A DNA stretch of 13,558 nucleotides from DATCKG01 sp036562385 (lineage in GTDB: Bacteria > Bacillota > Sulfobacillia > Symbiobacteriales > Symbiobacteriaceae). Position 1 is the first letter of the stretch. Each line of letters starts with the position of its first letter. This document shows positions 5,709 to 12,543 of the stretch, one piece after another. A program made the translations under genes and the position numbers. The stretch spans positions 1 to 13,558 of the forward strand of contig DATCKG010000013.1 in the NCBI GenBank assembly GCA_036562385.1, in the 5' to 3' direction. The notes beneath the pieces are model-generated. The model did no database searches. It was not told where the DNA came from and saw only the letters and a program-made list of their open reading frames with translations.

Positions 5709-8036
5709 TTACGCCTCCGTTCCCTCGGCTTCCACCGTGAAGCCTCCCGGGCGCTGCACCAGCACCCGCAGCCCGCCGCCGTCCACCGGCTCCGCCTCTA
5801 CCGGACGGCCATCCACCCGAACCGGACCGGCGACGCCGTGAAGCACCACTTCCACTTGCCGGCGCGGGGGCTGCCAGCCGCCTTCGGGCTTCCCCACCGT
5901 CAGACGGGCGCCCTCCACCACCAGAGGCGTGCGGGCATACGCCCCGGACCGGTAGCCATACCCTTCCCCTTCATCCTCGTACAGATCGAACCGGCCCTTG
6001 CCGGGGTAGACGTGCACCGTCAGCTCATCCGCAGGCTTCTCCCCGACATACGCCATCTCCGGTCCCATGGGAAGGGCGGTCCCGGCCCGGACGTAGACCG
6101 GCATCCGCTCCAGCGGCGCCTCGGCAATCACATACCGTCCTCCCTCGCAGGGCTGACCCGTCCAGAAGTCGTACCAGGTCCCGCGAGGCAGGTAGACCAT
6201 GCGCCGGGTCGCCCCGGGCTGCATCACCGGGGCGATCAGCAGGTGGCTGCCCACCATGGCCTGGTCGGTGATGCACCACGTCTCCGGATCTGCCTGATCC
6301 TCCATCACCAGAGGCCGCAGGATCGGCAGTCCGGTCCGGCTTGCCTCCTCAAACAGGGTGTACAAGTACGGCAACAGACGGTAGCGCAGCCGGATGAACC
6401 GGCGGCAGATCTCCTCCACCTCCGCCCCGAAGGACCAGGGCTCCTGGTCCCGGGTGCCCTTGGCGGAGTGCATCCGGAAAAACGGGGTAAAGGTACCGAG
6501 CTGCACCCACCGGGCCACCAGTTCGCCGGTGGCGTTGGCACTGAAGCCGCCCACGTCGGCGCCCACGAAGGGTACGCCCGAAAGCCCCATGCCCATGCAG
6601 AGGGACAGGTGCTCCAGCATGTGCTCCCACCAGGAGTGGTTGTCACCCATCCAGACCGCCGCGTACCGCTGAATCCCTGCGTACCCGGACCGGGTAAGGA
6701 TGAACGGCCGCTGCTCAGGCCGGTGCCGTTTCAGCCCCTCATAGGTGGCCTGGCACATCTTGAAGCCGTACAGGTTGTGGACGTCCCGATGCGGTACCTT
6801 CCGGCCTTCCTCCCCCTGCACCACGTCATGGGGCAGCGTCCGCTCCCCTGCAGCGTTGGGGATAAAGCTGGAAGGCTCGTTCATATCGTTCCAGATTCCC
6901 GCCACACCTACATCCAGCAGGGCCTTGTGCAGATCGCCCCACCAGCGCCGGGTGGCGGCCTTCAGGAAGTCCGGGTAGGCAGTGGTCCCCGGCCAGACCT
7001 CTCCGTGGTGGATGGACCCGTCGGGGTTCCGGATGAAGTGGTCGCCCTCCACCCCCTGCTGATACACGGTGTAGTTGGGATCCACTTTCACGCCTGGGTC
7101 CATGATGGTGACCACTTTGAACCCGTCCCGGCGCAGATCGGCCAGCAACCCGGCGGGGTCCGGGAAGCGCTCCTTGTCCCAGGTAAAGACCCGGTAGCCG
7201 TCCATGTAGTCGATATCCAGCCAGAGGGCGTCGCAGGGAATCTGCCGCTGCCGGAAGGAACGCGCCAGTTCCCGCAACCGCTCGGCCGGGTAGTAGCTCC
7301 ACCGGCACTGATGAAACCCCAGGGTCCAAAGAGGCGGAAGTTCCATCCGGCCCGTCAGTTCCGTGTACCGGGCGATGATGCTTCCGATCTCTGGCCCGGC
7401 GAAGATGTACGCATCCAGGTTCGGGCTGTAGACGGTGATGCAGTAGTGACTTGCCGGATCCAGCGACCCCATGTCAAAAATGCTCCGGGCGCCCGAATCC
7501 AGGAAGAAACCGTGGGCCTTGCCCTGCCTGAGCGCCAGGAAGAAGGGAATCGACTGATACAGGGGATCGGTCGTGGGCGTATGCAGCGGATCATCGGTGG
7601 CCCACATCACCATGCGGCGGCCCCGCTTGTCCAGAAAGCCCTCCTTCTGGCCAAATCCGTAATAATGCTCATCCGGCGGCATGCTGCGCCGGAGGACCAC
7701 CCGGCCGTCGCCGACCTCAATGGCTTCGTCCCGGGCAAAAAGCCGGTTTCCCTCATACCACGACAGGCGGATCGGTGAAAGCTCCACCTCTACCGCCATC
7801 CGGGGCGTACAGAGGCGGATCCTTCCCTCTTTTTCTTCCACCGAAGCCACAACCGGCGGCCAGTCGTCCTTGATCACCGCACCCGTGGGAAAGCTCTCGG
7901 TGCCGTCTCCAGAGGTTACCTGCATCCGAATCAGGTCATCCGCCAGAGGAGTGAGCCGCAGATGCGCCACGGGTGTTTCGATGTGAAGCGATGAGCAGGT
8001 CCAGTGCCAGTTCACAGCTGCGTCCATTCGGTTCAA
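5709..8036 (-). CDS. GH31 alpha-glucosidase
   Basis: Family 31 retaining glycosidase that releases glucose from the non-reducing end of alpha-glucosides. I choose the TTG at 8036 (775 residues) because GAGGTG lies 7 nt upstream; ATG 8027 is 16 nt from that site and is the main alternative. Domains in order: N-terminal beta-sandwich (about 15-225, including DEHYYGFGQKEGFLDKRG), catalytic (beta/alpha)8 barrel from LPPLWTLGFHQCRWSYY (about 234) to about 580, then two beta domains (YLPRGTWYDFWTG, VHVYPGKGRFDLYEDEGEGYGY). The catalytic nucleophile is D384 in GIWNDMNEPS and the acid/base D465 in VWMGDNHSWWEH; substrate-binding LWLDIDYMDG is present. There is no signal peptide, so it acts in the cytosol on imported oligosaccharides. 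No sugar transporter or regulator is next to it. Exact specificity is not predictable by eye. Confidence 0.95.
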   Translation of the reverse strand: MNRMDAAVNWHWTCSSLHIETPVAHLRLTPLADDLIRMQVTSGDGTESFPTGAVIKDDWPPVVASVEEKEGRIRLCTPRMAVEVELSPIRLSWYEGNRLFARDEAIEVGDGRVVLRRSMPPDEHYYGFGQKEGFLDKRGRRMVMWATDDPLHTPTTDPLYQSIPFFLALRQGKAHGFFLDSGARSIFDMGSLDPASHYCITVYSPNLDAYIFAGPEIGSIIARYTELTGRMELPPLWTLGFHQCRWSYYPAERLRELARSFRQRQIPCDALWLDIDYMDGYRVFTWDKERFPDPAGLLADLRRDGFKVVTIMDPGVKVDPNYTVYQQGVEGDHFIRNPDGSIHHGEVWPGTTAYPDFLKAATRRWWGDLHKALLDVGVAGIWNDMNEPSSFIPNAAGERTLPHDVVQGEEGRKVPHRDVHNLYGFKMCQATYEGLKRHRPEQRPFILTRSGYAGIQRYAAVWMGDNHSWWEHMLEHLSLCMGMGLSGVPFVGADVGGFSANATGELVARWVQLGTFTPFFRMHSAKGTRDQEPWSFGAEVEEICRRFIRLRYRLLPYLYTLFEEASRTGLPILRPLVMEDQADPETWCITDQAMVGSHLLIAPVMQPGATRRMVYLPRGTWYDFWTGQPCEGGRYVIAEAPLERMPVYVRAGTALPMGPEMAYVGEKPADELTVHVYPGKGRFDLYEDEGEGYGYRSGAYARTPLVVEGARLTVGKPEGGWQPPRRQVEVVLHGVAGPVRVDGRPVEAEPVDGGGLRVLVQRPGGFTVEAEGTEA

Positions 8037-8123
8037 ATGCAGACACCTCGCTATTCTCTTACGGAAAAAGGCCGGGTGCCGGCGGTGCATTCGACCGGCC
8101 ACGGCTTCGGCGGCAACGTTCCG

Positions 8124-8155
8124 GGAGGTCCCGGCTCTGAAGCGCAGGGACCTCC
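8124..8155 (-). terminator. Hairpin at the end of the CapA-like gene
   Basis: GGAGGTCCC (8124-8132) and GGGACCTCC (8147-8155) are perfect 9-bp inverted repeats around a 14-nt loop, and the TAG stop of the CapA-like gene (8157-8155) begins at its edge. No T tract follows on the minus strand, so termination may be partial and read-through into the GH31 gene 119 bp downstream is possible. Confidence 0.5.
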
Positions 8156-9378
8156 TACGATGAGGGACCTCTTGCCAGGCCGGGTGGATCGGTCACCGAG
8201 TAGACCGTCACCTCGGGACTTCCCACCGCATGCTGCAGGGTATCCGCCCAGACCTCTTTTAGGCGCTGGTAATCGGCCTCCGTCAGCAGGGGATCCGCCC
8301 CGGTCTCGTAATCCTGGATCGCCTGTTCCACGGCCACCACCCGGTACCGCGTCCGCTCCCCGTCCTGGTACTGGTCCACCCACGTGGGGATGAAGGAGAC
8401 CCGTTCCACCGACGCGACCCCGTTTTCCTTCACCACATCCACCAGGAGCATCAGCCCCGCCTCCCGGGGCACGCCTTCCTGGTTGCTGATGAAATTGCCC
8501 AGGCTGAAGATCACCGCCCGGGGCAGGTTCCGACCGAACTGGTCTGTCACCTGCCGAACCTCGATCCGTTGGATCACGTGGGGATGGCACCCCAGGATGA
8601 TGTCCGCTCCCGCCTGAAGCGCCAGGTCCACCATCGCTTCCTGCTCGGCGTTGGGTTCCCGGACGTATTCCTCCCCCATGTGAAGGGCCACCGCTACCAG
8701 ATCCACTCCCGGCAGGGAGCGGGCCCGAGCGATGTCCGCCGCGATCTGGTCGGGATCCAGCAAATTGACGCTCCAGGGTTCCGGCAGGCGGATCCCGTTG
8801 GTCCCGTACGTGTACGCCAGCAGGGCCATCCGAATGGAGGGAGTTACCTCCAGCACGAGAATCTGATCTCGCTCCTCCTGCGTCCGGCTGGTACCCGTCC
8901 AGGGCAAGCCGTAGCGCTCCAGGGCCGCGATGGTCTGCTCCAACCCGTATCGGTCGTAATCCAGGGCGTGGTTGTTGGCATTGGTCACCGCGTCAAACCC
9001 CACCGCCTTCAGGTCCCTGGCCAGCTCCGGAGGCGTGTTGAAACTGGGATACCCGGACCACGGATAGGCAGGGCCGGTCAGGGTCGTCTCCAGGTTTGCC
9101 ACCGCCAGATCCGCCGCTTCGATCCACCGTCGCACCGGCGCAAACAGGGGCGTAAAGTCCCACTGGTCCCCCGGCAGTGCCGAGGCGTACACCAGCGGTG
9201 TGTGCATCAACAGGTCGCCCACCGCGAGGATGCGCCCCCGCTCCGGCTGAACGGGTTCCTCCGTTTCAGCAAGCGGAGGCTCCGGCGGCACGGCGCGGTC
9301 ACCGGGACGGAAGCCGCACCCCGACACAGCGATCAGCAGCAGGGCCATTACCAACCTCCGGAACCAGCGCAGTACCAC
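8155..9378 (-). CDS. CapA-family metallophosphatase-like lipoprotein
   Basis: A 407-residue protein starting at GTG 9378 with GGGGAGGG 7 nt upstream. Residues 1-21 form a lipoprotein signal: RWFRR, the core LVMALLLIAV, then the lipobox VSGC with C21 as lipid attachment site, followed by a Pro/Glu-rich linker (22-47). Residues 48-330 match the CapA/PGA_cap domain, a calcineurin-like metallophosphoesterase fold: D54 in AVGDLLMH, E97 in VANLETTL, N135/N136/H137 in TNANNHALDY, H233 in ALHMGEEY, and H265 and H267 in GCHPHVI. Family members include CapA/PgsA of poly-gamma-glutamate capsule machinery and many sporadic surface proteins of unknown substrate. No capB/capC or ligase gene is near, so a capsule role cannot be claimed. 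It has the same strand as the GH31 gene, 119 bp upstream of it. Confidence 0.88.
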   Translation of the reverse strand: MVLRWFRRLVMALLLIAVSGCGFRPGDRAVPPEPPLAETEEPVQPERGRILAVGDLLMHTPLVYASALPGDQWDFTPLFAPVRRWIEAADLAVANLETTLTGPAYPWSGYPSFNTPPELARDLKAVGFDAVTNANNHALDYDRYGLEQTIAALERYGLPWTGTSRTQEERDQILVLEVTPSIRMALLAYTYGTNGIRLPEPWSVNLLDPDQIAADIARARSLPGVDLVAVALHMGEEYVREPNAEQEAMVDLALQAGADIILGCHPHVIQRIEVRQVTDQFGRNLPRAVIFSLGNFISNQEGVPREAGLMLLVDVVKENGVASVERVSFIPTWVDQYQDGERTRYRVVAVEQAIQDYETGADPLLTEADYQRLKEVWADTLQHAVGSPEVTVYSVTDPPGLARGPSS

Positions 9379-9480
9379 CGAAAAACCCTCCCCGCGCGAC
9401 GAACTCTGTTGATAGCTTCTCGAGAAATTCGACGTACCACTCCCGGCTCCTGTTCCCTATTCATTTTGTCATTTGCTAAA
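9379..9480 (-). promoter_or_regulatory. Promoter region of the CapA-like gene, with a palindrome
   Basis: The spacer between the preceding terminator and GTG 9378 must hold this gene's promoter. It is AT-rich at 9450-9480 on an otherwise GC-rich background, but I cannot assign a confident -35/-10 pair. TTCTCGAGAA (9417-9426) is a perfect 10-bp palindrome about 40 bp upstream of the start and could be an operator. Confidence 0.3.
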
Positions 9481-9535
9481 ACAAAAAAGCCCCGCACCGA
9501 TTCCGGGCGGGAGCCGCGTCGGAACGGGTCCCGGG
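9481..9535 (-). terminator. Rho-independent terminator of the 59-residue gene
   Basis: On the minus strand a GC-rich stem (GCCCCG near 9535 pairing with CGGGGC near 9494, and GTTCCG with CGGAAT inside, with small bulges) is followed by TTTTTTGTTTT (9488-9478). It begins about 6 bp after the stop codon. Confidence 0.8.
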
Positions 9536-9540
9536 GCGGA

Positions 9541-9720
9541 TCAGAAGAGGTCCGCCCAGAGACCCATGCGCTGGCGCACTTCCGGCCACTTCCGAGCCGC
9601 GCAGACCACCATCTCCACGCTAATGTCCAGGTCCCTGGCAATTTCCTCGTAGGACCGGCCCTGCTTGATTTGGGTGGCCACGGCCTCCACGTCGGCGTCA
9701 GTAAGCTGCCAAATGCTCAT
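9541..9720 (-). CDS. Small helix-turn-helix protein (59 aa)
   Basis: ATG 9720 is chosen because GGGAGGTG lies 5 nt upstream. The protein begins MSIWQLTDADVEAVATQ and has a clear helix-turn-helix-like core, GRSYEEIARDLDISVEMVVCAARKW (about residues 21-45), of the sigma-70 region 4 / RWP-like 'reiA..L.is...V' type. The tail EVRQRMGLWADLF is amphipathic. Such single-domain proteins may bind DNA as dimers, or may regulate a larger partner. It has its own extended -10 promoter and a strong terminator, so it is monocistronic. I cannot name the family, but the gene signals are good. Confidence 0.7.
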   Translation of the reverse strand: MSIWQLTDADVEAVATQIKQGRSYEEIARDLDISVEMVVCAARKWPEVRQRMGLWADLF

Positions 9721-9770
9721 GTCCACACCTCCCATGCTTCCGCTCACCTTTCTTTCTTTGGTCAACGCTC

Positions 9771-9779
9771 AGCATAGCA
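9771..9779 (-). promoter_or_regulatory. Extended -10 promoter of the 59-residue gene
   Basis: On the minus strand TG-C-TATGCT (9779-9771) is an extended -10 about 50 bp upstream of ATG 9720. No good -35 is seen. Confidence 0.4.
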
Positions 9780-9798
9780 AGTGGGCATCAAAGAGGCA

Positions 9799-9837
9799 TC
9801 ACCAGAAGGATGGAATCTTCGGCTCGTCATCTTTCAT
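9799..9837 (-). CDS. Candidate 12-residue micro-ORF
   Basis: On the minus strand AAGAAGGAGG (about 9855-9846) lies 8 nt before ATG 9837, which opens a 12-codon frame, MKDDEPKIPSFW, then TGA (9801-9799). The ribosome binding site is the strongest in the window and there is no other start nearby to explain it. The peptide is acidic, then ends in a hydrophobic SFW. It could be a leader peptide, a secretion-independent signal peptide or a small regulator; function is unknown. The same frame is open further upstream, but without a start and ribosome binding site of similar quality. A Fur-like palindrome sits directly upstream. Confidence 0.35.
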   Translation of the reverse strand: MKDDEPKIPSFW

Positions 9838-9854
9838 GAGATCGGCCTCCTTCT

Positions 9855-9869
9855 TGAGAATGAGTCTCA
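9855..9869. promoter_or_regulatory. Fur-like operator palindrome
   Basis: TGAGAATGAGTCTCA is a 7-1-7 inverted repeat (6 of 7 positions symmetric) and differs from the Fur-type motif TGAGAATnATTCTCA by one base; it matches 11 of 14 positions of the Bacillus Fur box TGATAATnATTATCA. It lies directly next to the ribosome binding site of the 12-codon ORF, where a bound repressor would block transcription. No iron-uptake gene is adjacent, so regulation by Fur is inference. Confidence 0.4.
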
Positions 9870-9889
9870 CTCTGCACAATGTAGGTGAC

Positions 9890-10160
9890 ACCAAGTACCA
9901 CGGACGAGCCGGCATTCCACTGGTACTTTTGGATCTATTTGCCCGCGACCTTCGCTTCAGAGCGGTACCGTTGGACGCGAACGGCCGTTGCGTCGGGCCA
10001 TGGTCCCAACAGACACCGCCGAAGGGTGCAGCCGGCATCCTGGGCCGTTTCGAGTACCCTCCCCATCGCGGGGAGGAAAACAGGTCCCCTGGAAAAGTAG
10101 GGGCCTGTTACCTCCTTCGGTATACCGCCGTCGGAAGTCACCGCGTTCCGAAGTAGTGCG
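9890..10160. other. Gene-free block rich in inverted repeats
   Basis: No frame here has a credible ribosome binding site. It contains several inverted repeats: CCAAGTACCA (9891-9900) with TGGTACTTTTGG (9921-9932); GACGC (9974-9978) with GCGTC (9990-9994) around the palindrome ACGGCCGT; CCTCCCC (about 10058-10064) with GGGGAGG (about 10070-10076); and, directly after, ACAGGTCCCCT with AGGGGCCTGT (about 10080-10109). CGGTATACCG at about 10119-10128 is a perfect palindrome. It may encode a structured RNA or hold terminators and operators; I do not recognise a known riboswitch or ncRNA. Confidence 0.35.
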
Positions 10161-10165
10161 AAATC

Positions 10166-10216
10166 GTCATTATGACCAGTACCCTATTTCATTAGAAAAG
10201 CTATTAACATTATAGT
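10166..10216 (+). promoter_or_regulatory. AT-rich promoter of the V4R-GGDEF operon
   Basis: TATAGT (10211-10216) is a good -10, with a weak -35 TTCATT (10188-10193) at 17-bp spacing. The stretch 10160-10240 is markedly AT-rich against its surroundings. GTCAT-T-ATGAC (10166-10176), an 11-bp palindrome just upstream of the -35, could be an operator. The predicted start near 10223 leaves a leader of about 134 nt. Confidence 0.5.
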
Positions 10217-10222
10217 ATGAGC

Positions 10223-10356
10223 GGATACTTTCAAATACCTAATCTTAGGCCGTGTCCAACCCTACGGTCACCGGGGGCCTTACCTTCCCGGCCCTACATG
10301 GGTGTCTCCACCATCCTAGCACCGTATAGCTCCTTAGGAAGGGAGGCTGCCAAACC
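10223..10356 (+). promoter_or_regulatory. Long structured leader of the V4R-GGDEF operon
   Basis: This leader has self-complementary pieces: CCTAA (10238-10242) can pair with TTAGG at 10245-10249 or with TTAGG at 10334-10338 beside the ribosome binding site, and CCTTCC (10283-10288) is complementary to GGAAGG (10337-10342) within that site (AGGAAGGGAGG). An RNA switch is possible. It does not match the c-di-GMP-I or -II riboswitch consensus as I know them. Confidence 0.3.
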
Positions 10357-10887
10357 ATGTCAGACCGGAAGTACGCCTTCTCCTGGGAACTGTTGGGCGA
10401 TATCGATCTAGGCCGGCCAAACCTCGGTAACTTGATGCGGCTGGAACTGTACCGCATCATGCAGTTTACACTTCGGGACGTGCTGGAACAAAACTTCGGA
10501 ACCCAAAAGACCGATGAGATATTCCGGCAGGCCGGGAGGCTGGCCGGAAAGGCCTTTGCCGAACACATCATCGGTCCGGTCACCGACTTCAACGAGTTTA
10601 TCCGGAAGACCCAACAGGTGCTCCGGGACATGCAGGTTGGCATCTTGCGGGTGGAAGAGGCTGACCCGGAACAGGGGCGGTTTATCCTGGTGGTGGAGGA
10701 AGACCTGAATTGTTCCGGACTTCCGGAACTGGATTTCGAAACCTGCAAGTACGATGAGGGATTCCTGGCCGCCATCCTCGAGCAATACACCGGGCGCCCG
10801 TATAACGTGCAAGAGATCGAGTGCTGGTGTACTGGCGGTCGGGCCTGTCGGTTCGCCGCGAGGGCGGTGAAAGATGGTGACAACTGA
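10357..10887 (+). CDS. V4R-domain ligand sensor protein
   Basis: A 176-residue soluble protein starting at ATG 10357 with GGGAGG 10 nt upstream. It fits the V4R (4-vinyl reductase) fold, a small-molecule-binding domain related to heme-NO-binding and bacteriochlorophyll-synthesis (BchJ) domains. The N-terminal helical part (LMRLELYRIMQFTLRDVLEQ, then GRLAGKAFAEHI) precedes a beta core. The C-terminal signature TCKYDEGFLAAIL (C130, about 129-141) and EIECWCTGGRACRF (C156, C158, C164) carries the conserved Cys pattern, probably for a metal or structural bond. Its last 14 nt overlap the start of the GGDEF gene, indicating translational coupling. I infer that it senses a ligand and modulates the partner's c-di-GMP output; the ligand is unknown. 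Confidence 0.82.
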   Translation: MSDRKYAFSWELLGDIDLGRPNLGNLMRLELYRIMQFTLRDVLEQNFGTQKTDEIFRQAGRLAGKAFAEHIIGPVTDFNEFIRKTQQVLRDMQVGILRVEEADPEQGRFILVVEEDLNCSGLPELDFETCKYDEGFLAAILEQYTGRPYNVQEIECWCTGGRACRFAARAVKDGDN

Positions 10888-12172
10888 GGTGTCCCACACG
10901 GACGAGTCCTCGCTGGTGGATCTGGCTGTAGCCACCCTGGACGATCTCATCAAGAGCCGCTTTCCCAAAGCCATCCCGGATTCCTTGCAAGCACACCCCG
11001 GCTTTGTCAGGCTGTATGAGGACGTCAAGGAGCTCAAGGAGCAGGTGTGGGCCATTTCCAACGGCGACCTTTCCCGTTCCGTTCGCCAAAAAGGATTCTT
11101 CGGCGGCTGTCTCCGGTCACTGCAGTCCAAGCTCCGCCACCTCACCTGGCAGACGAAGATGATCGCCGCCGGCGACTTCACCCAGCGGGTCGATTTCCTG
11201 GGGGAGTTCTCCGAGGCCTTCAACTCCATGACCGAAGCACTGGCCAAAGCTACCGCCGCCCTGGAGGAGAGCGAGAGGCGCTACCGGCTTCTGGCTGAGA
11301 ACGTCGGTGACATGATCATCACCGTCGATTTCCAGGGACGCGTCACCTGGGTCAGCCCCTCCATCACCAGGCTCCTGGGTTATACGCAGGAAGAGTGGAT
11401 CGGGCGGACTATCGACGAGCTATTCGCAGCAAACCGCTCGTACCTGATGAGGCTGAAAGATCTGCTCTCCGCTCCGCGCACCTTCAATGTACCGCCCACC
11501 CTGGAGGCAGAACTGACCCGCAAGAACGGCACCCGAATCTGGACCGAGACCACCATCGCGCCCCTGATCGATTCCGATGGCAAGCAGATAGGCCTGGTGG
11601 GTGTGGTCAGGGACATCACGGACCGCAAGCGGATCGAGGATGAACTCTACCGCCTGGCCACCACCGACGCCCTCACCGGTGCCTTCAACCGGCGCCACTT
11701 TTGGGAACTGGCGTCCAGGGAGATCACCCGGTCGATCCGATACGGCCATCCGGTCTCGCTCATTCTCCTGGACGTGGACCACTTCAAGACATTAAACGAC
11801 ACCTACGGCCATGCCGTCGGTGACCTGGTGCTCCGGACCCTGGTGGAGGTCGGCCAGAAGAATCTGCGCGCCACCGACATCCTCGCGCGCATCGGTGGCG
11901 AGGAGTTCGCCGTGCTGCTGCCTGGCATTTGCCTGGCAGACGCCGTGCGTGTAGCCGAGCGGCTGCGCAGAACCTACGAACAGGTCAAGATCCCTCTCGA
12001 AGCCGGTGGGAGCATTTCGTTCACCATCAGTGCCGGGGCAGCCCAAAAGACCTGCAGCGATACCACCTTTGACGACCTGTATCGAAAGGCGGATATGGCG
12101 CTTTACGAAGCCAAAAACGGGGGGCGTAATCGCACCTGCGCCTATCAGGAAGCAGAGGCTATGTACTCGTAG
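10874..12172 (+). CDS. Soluble HAMP-like/PAS/GGDEF diguanylate cyclase
   Basis: A 432-residue protein that should make c-di-GMP from two GTP. Residues 50-125 are a HAMP-like helical input (VWAISNGDLSRSV and KMIAAGDFTQRVDFLGEFSEAFNSM), a motif common in clostridial GGDEF proteins. Residues 134-255 form a PAS domain (RYRLLAENVGDMIITVD to LVGVVRDITDRKR). Residues 258-425 are GGDEF: LATTDALTGAFNRRHF, metal-binding D300 in LLDVDHFKTLNDTYGH, the active-site loop GGEEF (341-345), and RATD (332-335) five residues before it, which is the product-inhibition I-site. All catalytic residues are intact. There is no transmembrane segment or signal peptide, so sensing is cytoplasmic. It overlaps the V4R gene by 14 nt and is closed by a terminator. 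PAS cofactor and signal are unknown. Confidence 0.95.
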   Translation: MVTTEVSHTDESSLVDLAVATLDDLIKSRFPKAIPDSLQAHPGFVRLYEDVKELKEQVWAISNGDLSRSVRQKGFFGGCLRSLQSKLRHLTWQTKMIAAGDFTQRVDFLGEFSEAFNSMTEALAKATAALEESERRYRLLAENVGDMIITVDFQGRVTWVSPSITRLLGYTQEEWIGRTIDELFAANRSYLMRLKDLLSAPRTFNVPPTLEAELTRKNGTRIWTETTIAPLIDSDGKQIGLVGVVRDITDRKRIEDELYRLATTDALTGAFNRRHFWELASREITRSIRYGHPVSLILLDVDHFKTLNDTYGHAVGDLVLRTLVEVGQKNLRATDILARIGGEEFAVLLPGICLADAVRVAERLRRTYEQVKIPLEAGGSISFTISAGAAQKTCSDTTFDDLYRKADMALYEAKNGGRNRTCAYQEAEAMYS

Positions 12173-12200
12173 CCGTCTGGAAAGGTCTTGGGTACGGAAA

Positions 12201-12238
12201 CACCCCTGCGCCGGGAAGCGTAGGGGTGCTGCGTTTTT
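12201..12238 (+). terminator. Rho-independent terminator of the V4R-GGDEF operon
   Basis: CACCCCTGCGC (12201-12211) pairs with GCGTAGGGGTG (12218-12228; one G-T wobble) around loop CGGGAA, followed within 6 nt by TTTTT (12234-12238). It lies 28 bp after the stop codon. Confidence 0.9.
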
Positions 12239-12269
12239 CGGCCAGGGAACGGGGCAGAGAAAGCAGGAA

Positions 12270-12292
12270 GGCCACTGCACAGCGCAGTGGCC
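12270..12292 (-). terminator. Terminator of the rRNA operon
   Basis: GGCCACTGC (12270-12278) and GCAGTGGCC (12284-12292) are perfect 9-bp inverted repeats around loop ACAGC, just downstream of the 5S gene on the minus strand and followed there by the T-rich TTCCTGCTTTCTCTG. It faces the operon terminator of the opposite strand, about 30 bp away. Confidence 0.7.
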
Positions 12293-12302
12293 TCCACAAT
12301 CA

Positions 12303-12419
<117 letters not shown>

Positions 12420-12543
12420 TGTTTGGATCTCACACCTTCAAAACTGCACAGCGGCTGCCAGGTTGCCCCGGCGAGACATAATCATACCGCACCTGCGCCG
12501 TTTATGCAAGCAGGAGATTATGCCTCGTGAAGCTTCCCTCTTG
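12420..12543 (-). other. 23S-5S spacer without tRNA
   Basis: About 124 bp separate the two rRNAs. It contains a CTTCAAAACTGCACAG motif (12437-12452, + strand) like the conserved spacer motif of many Firmicutes rRNA operons. No tRNA cloverleaf is present. It probably holds processing signals. Confidence 0.6.

Noticed and set aside
5838..7778. 646-codon open frame on the plus strand
   Set aside because: It lies wholly antisense to the GH31 alpha-glucosidase, whose catalytic motifs are intact. The product is His/Pro/Arg-rich with no domain and no ribosome binding site, a common effect of high GC.
8569..9777. 402-codon open frame on the plus strand
   Set aside because: It is antisense to the CapA-like lipoprotein and the 59-residue gene; low-complexity composition and no start signal.
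9960..9975. T-box-like GGTACCGC on the minus strand
   Set aside because: Only the short core matches; the specifier loop, the rest of the antiterminator motif and a downstream synthetase or amino-acid gene are missing.
10060..10356. c-di-GMP riboswitch upstream of the GGDEF operon
   Set aside because: I compared it with the GEMM-I and GEMM-II consensus as I remember them and found no matching conserved core, so it is reported only as an unassigned leader.
12420..12543. tRNA gene in the 23S-5S spacer
   Set aside because: No GTTCRANNC-type T-loop or anticodon stem could be found.
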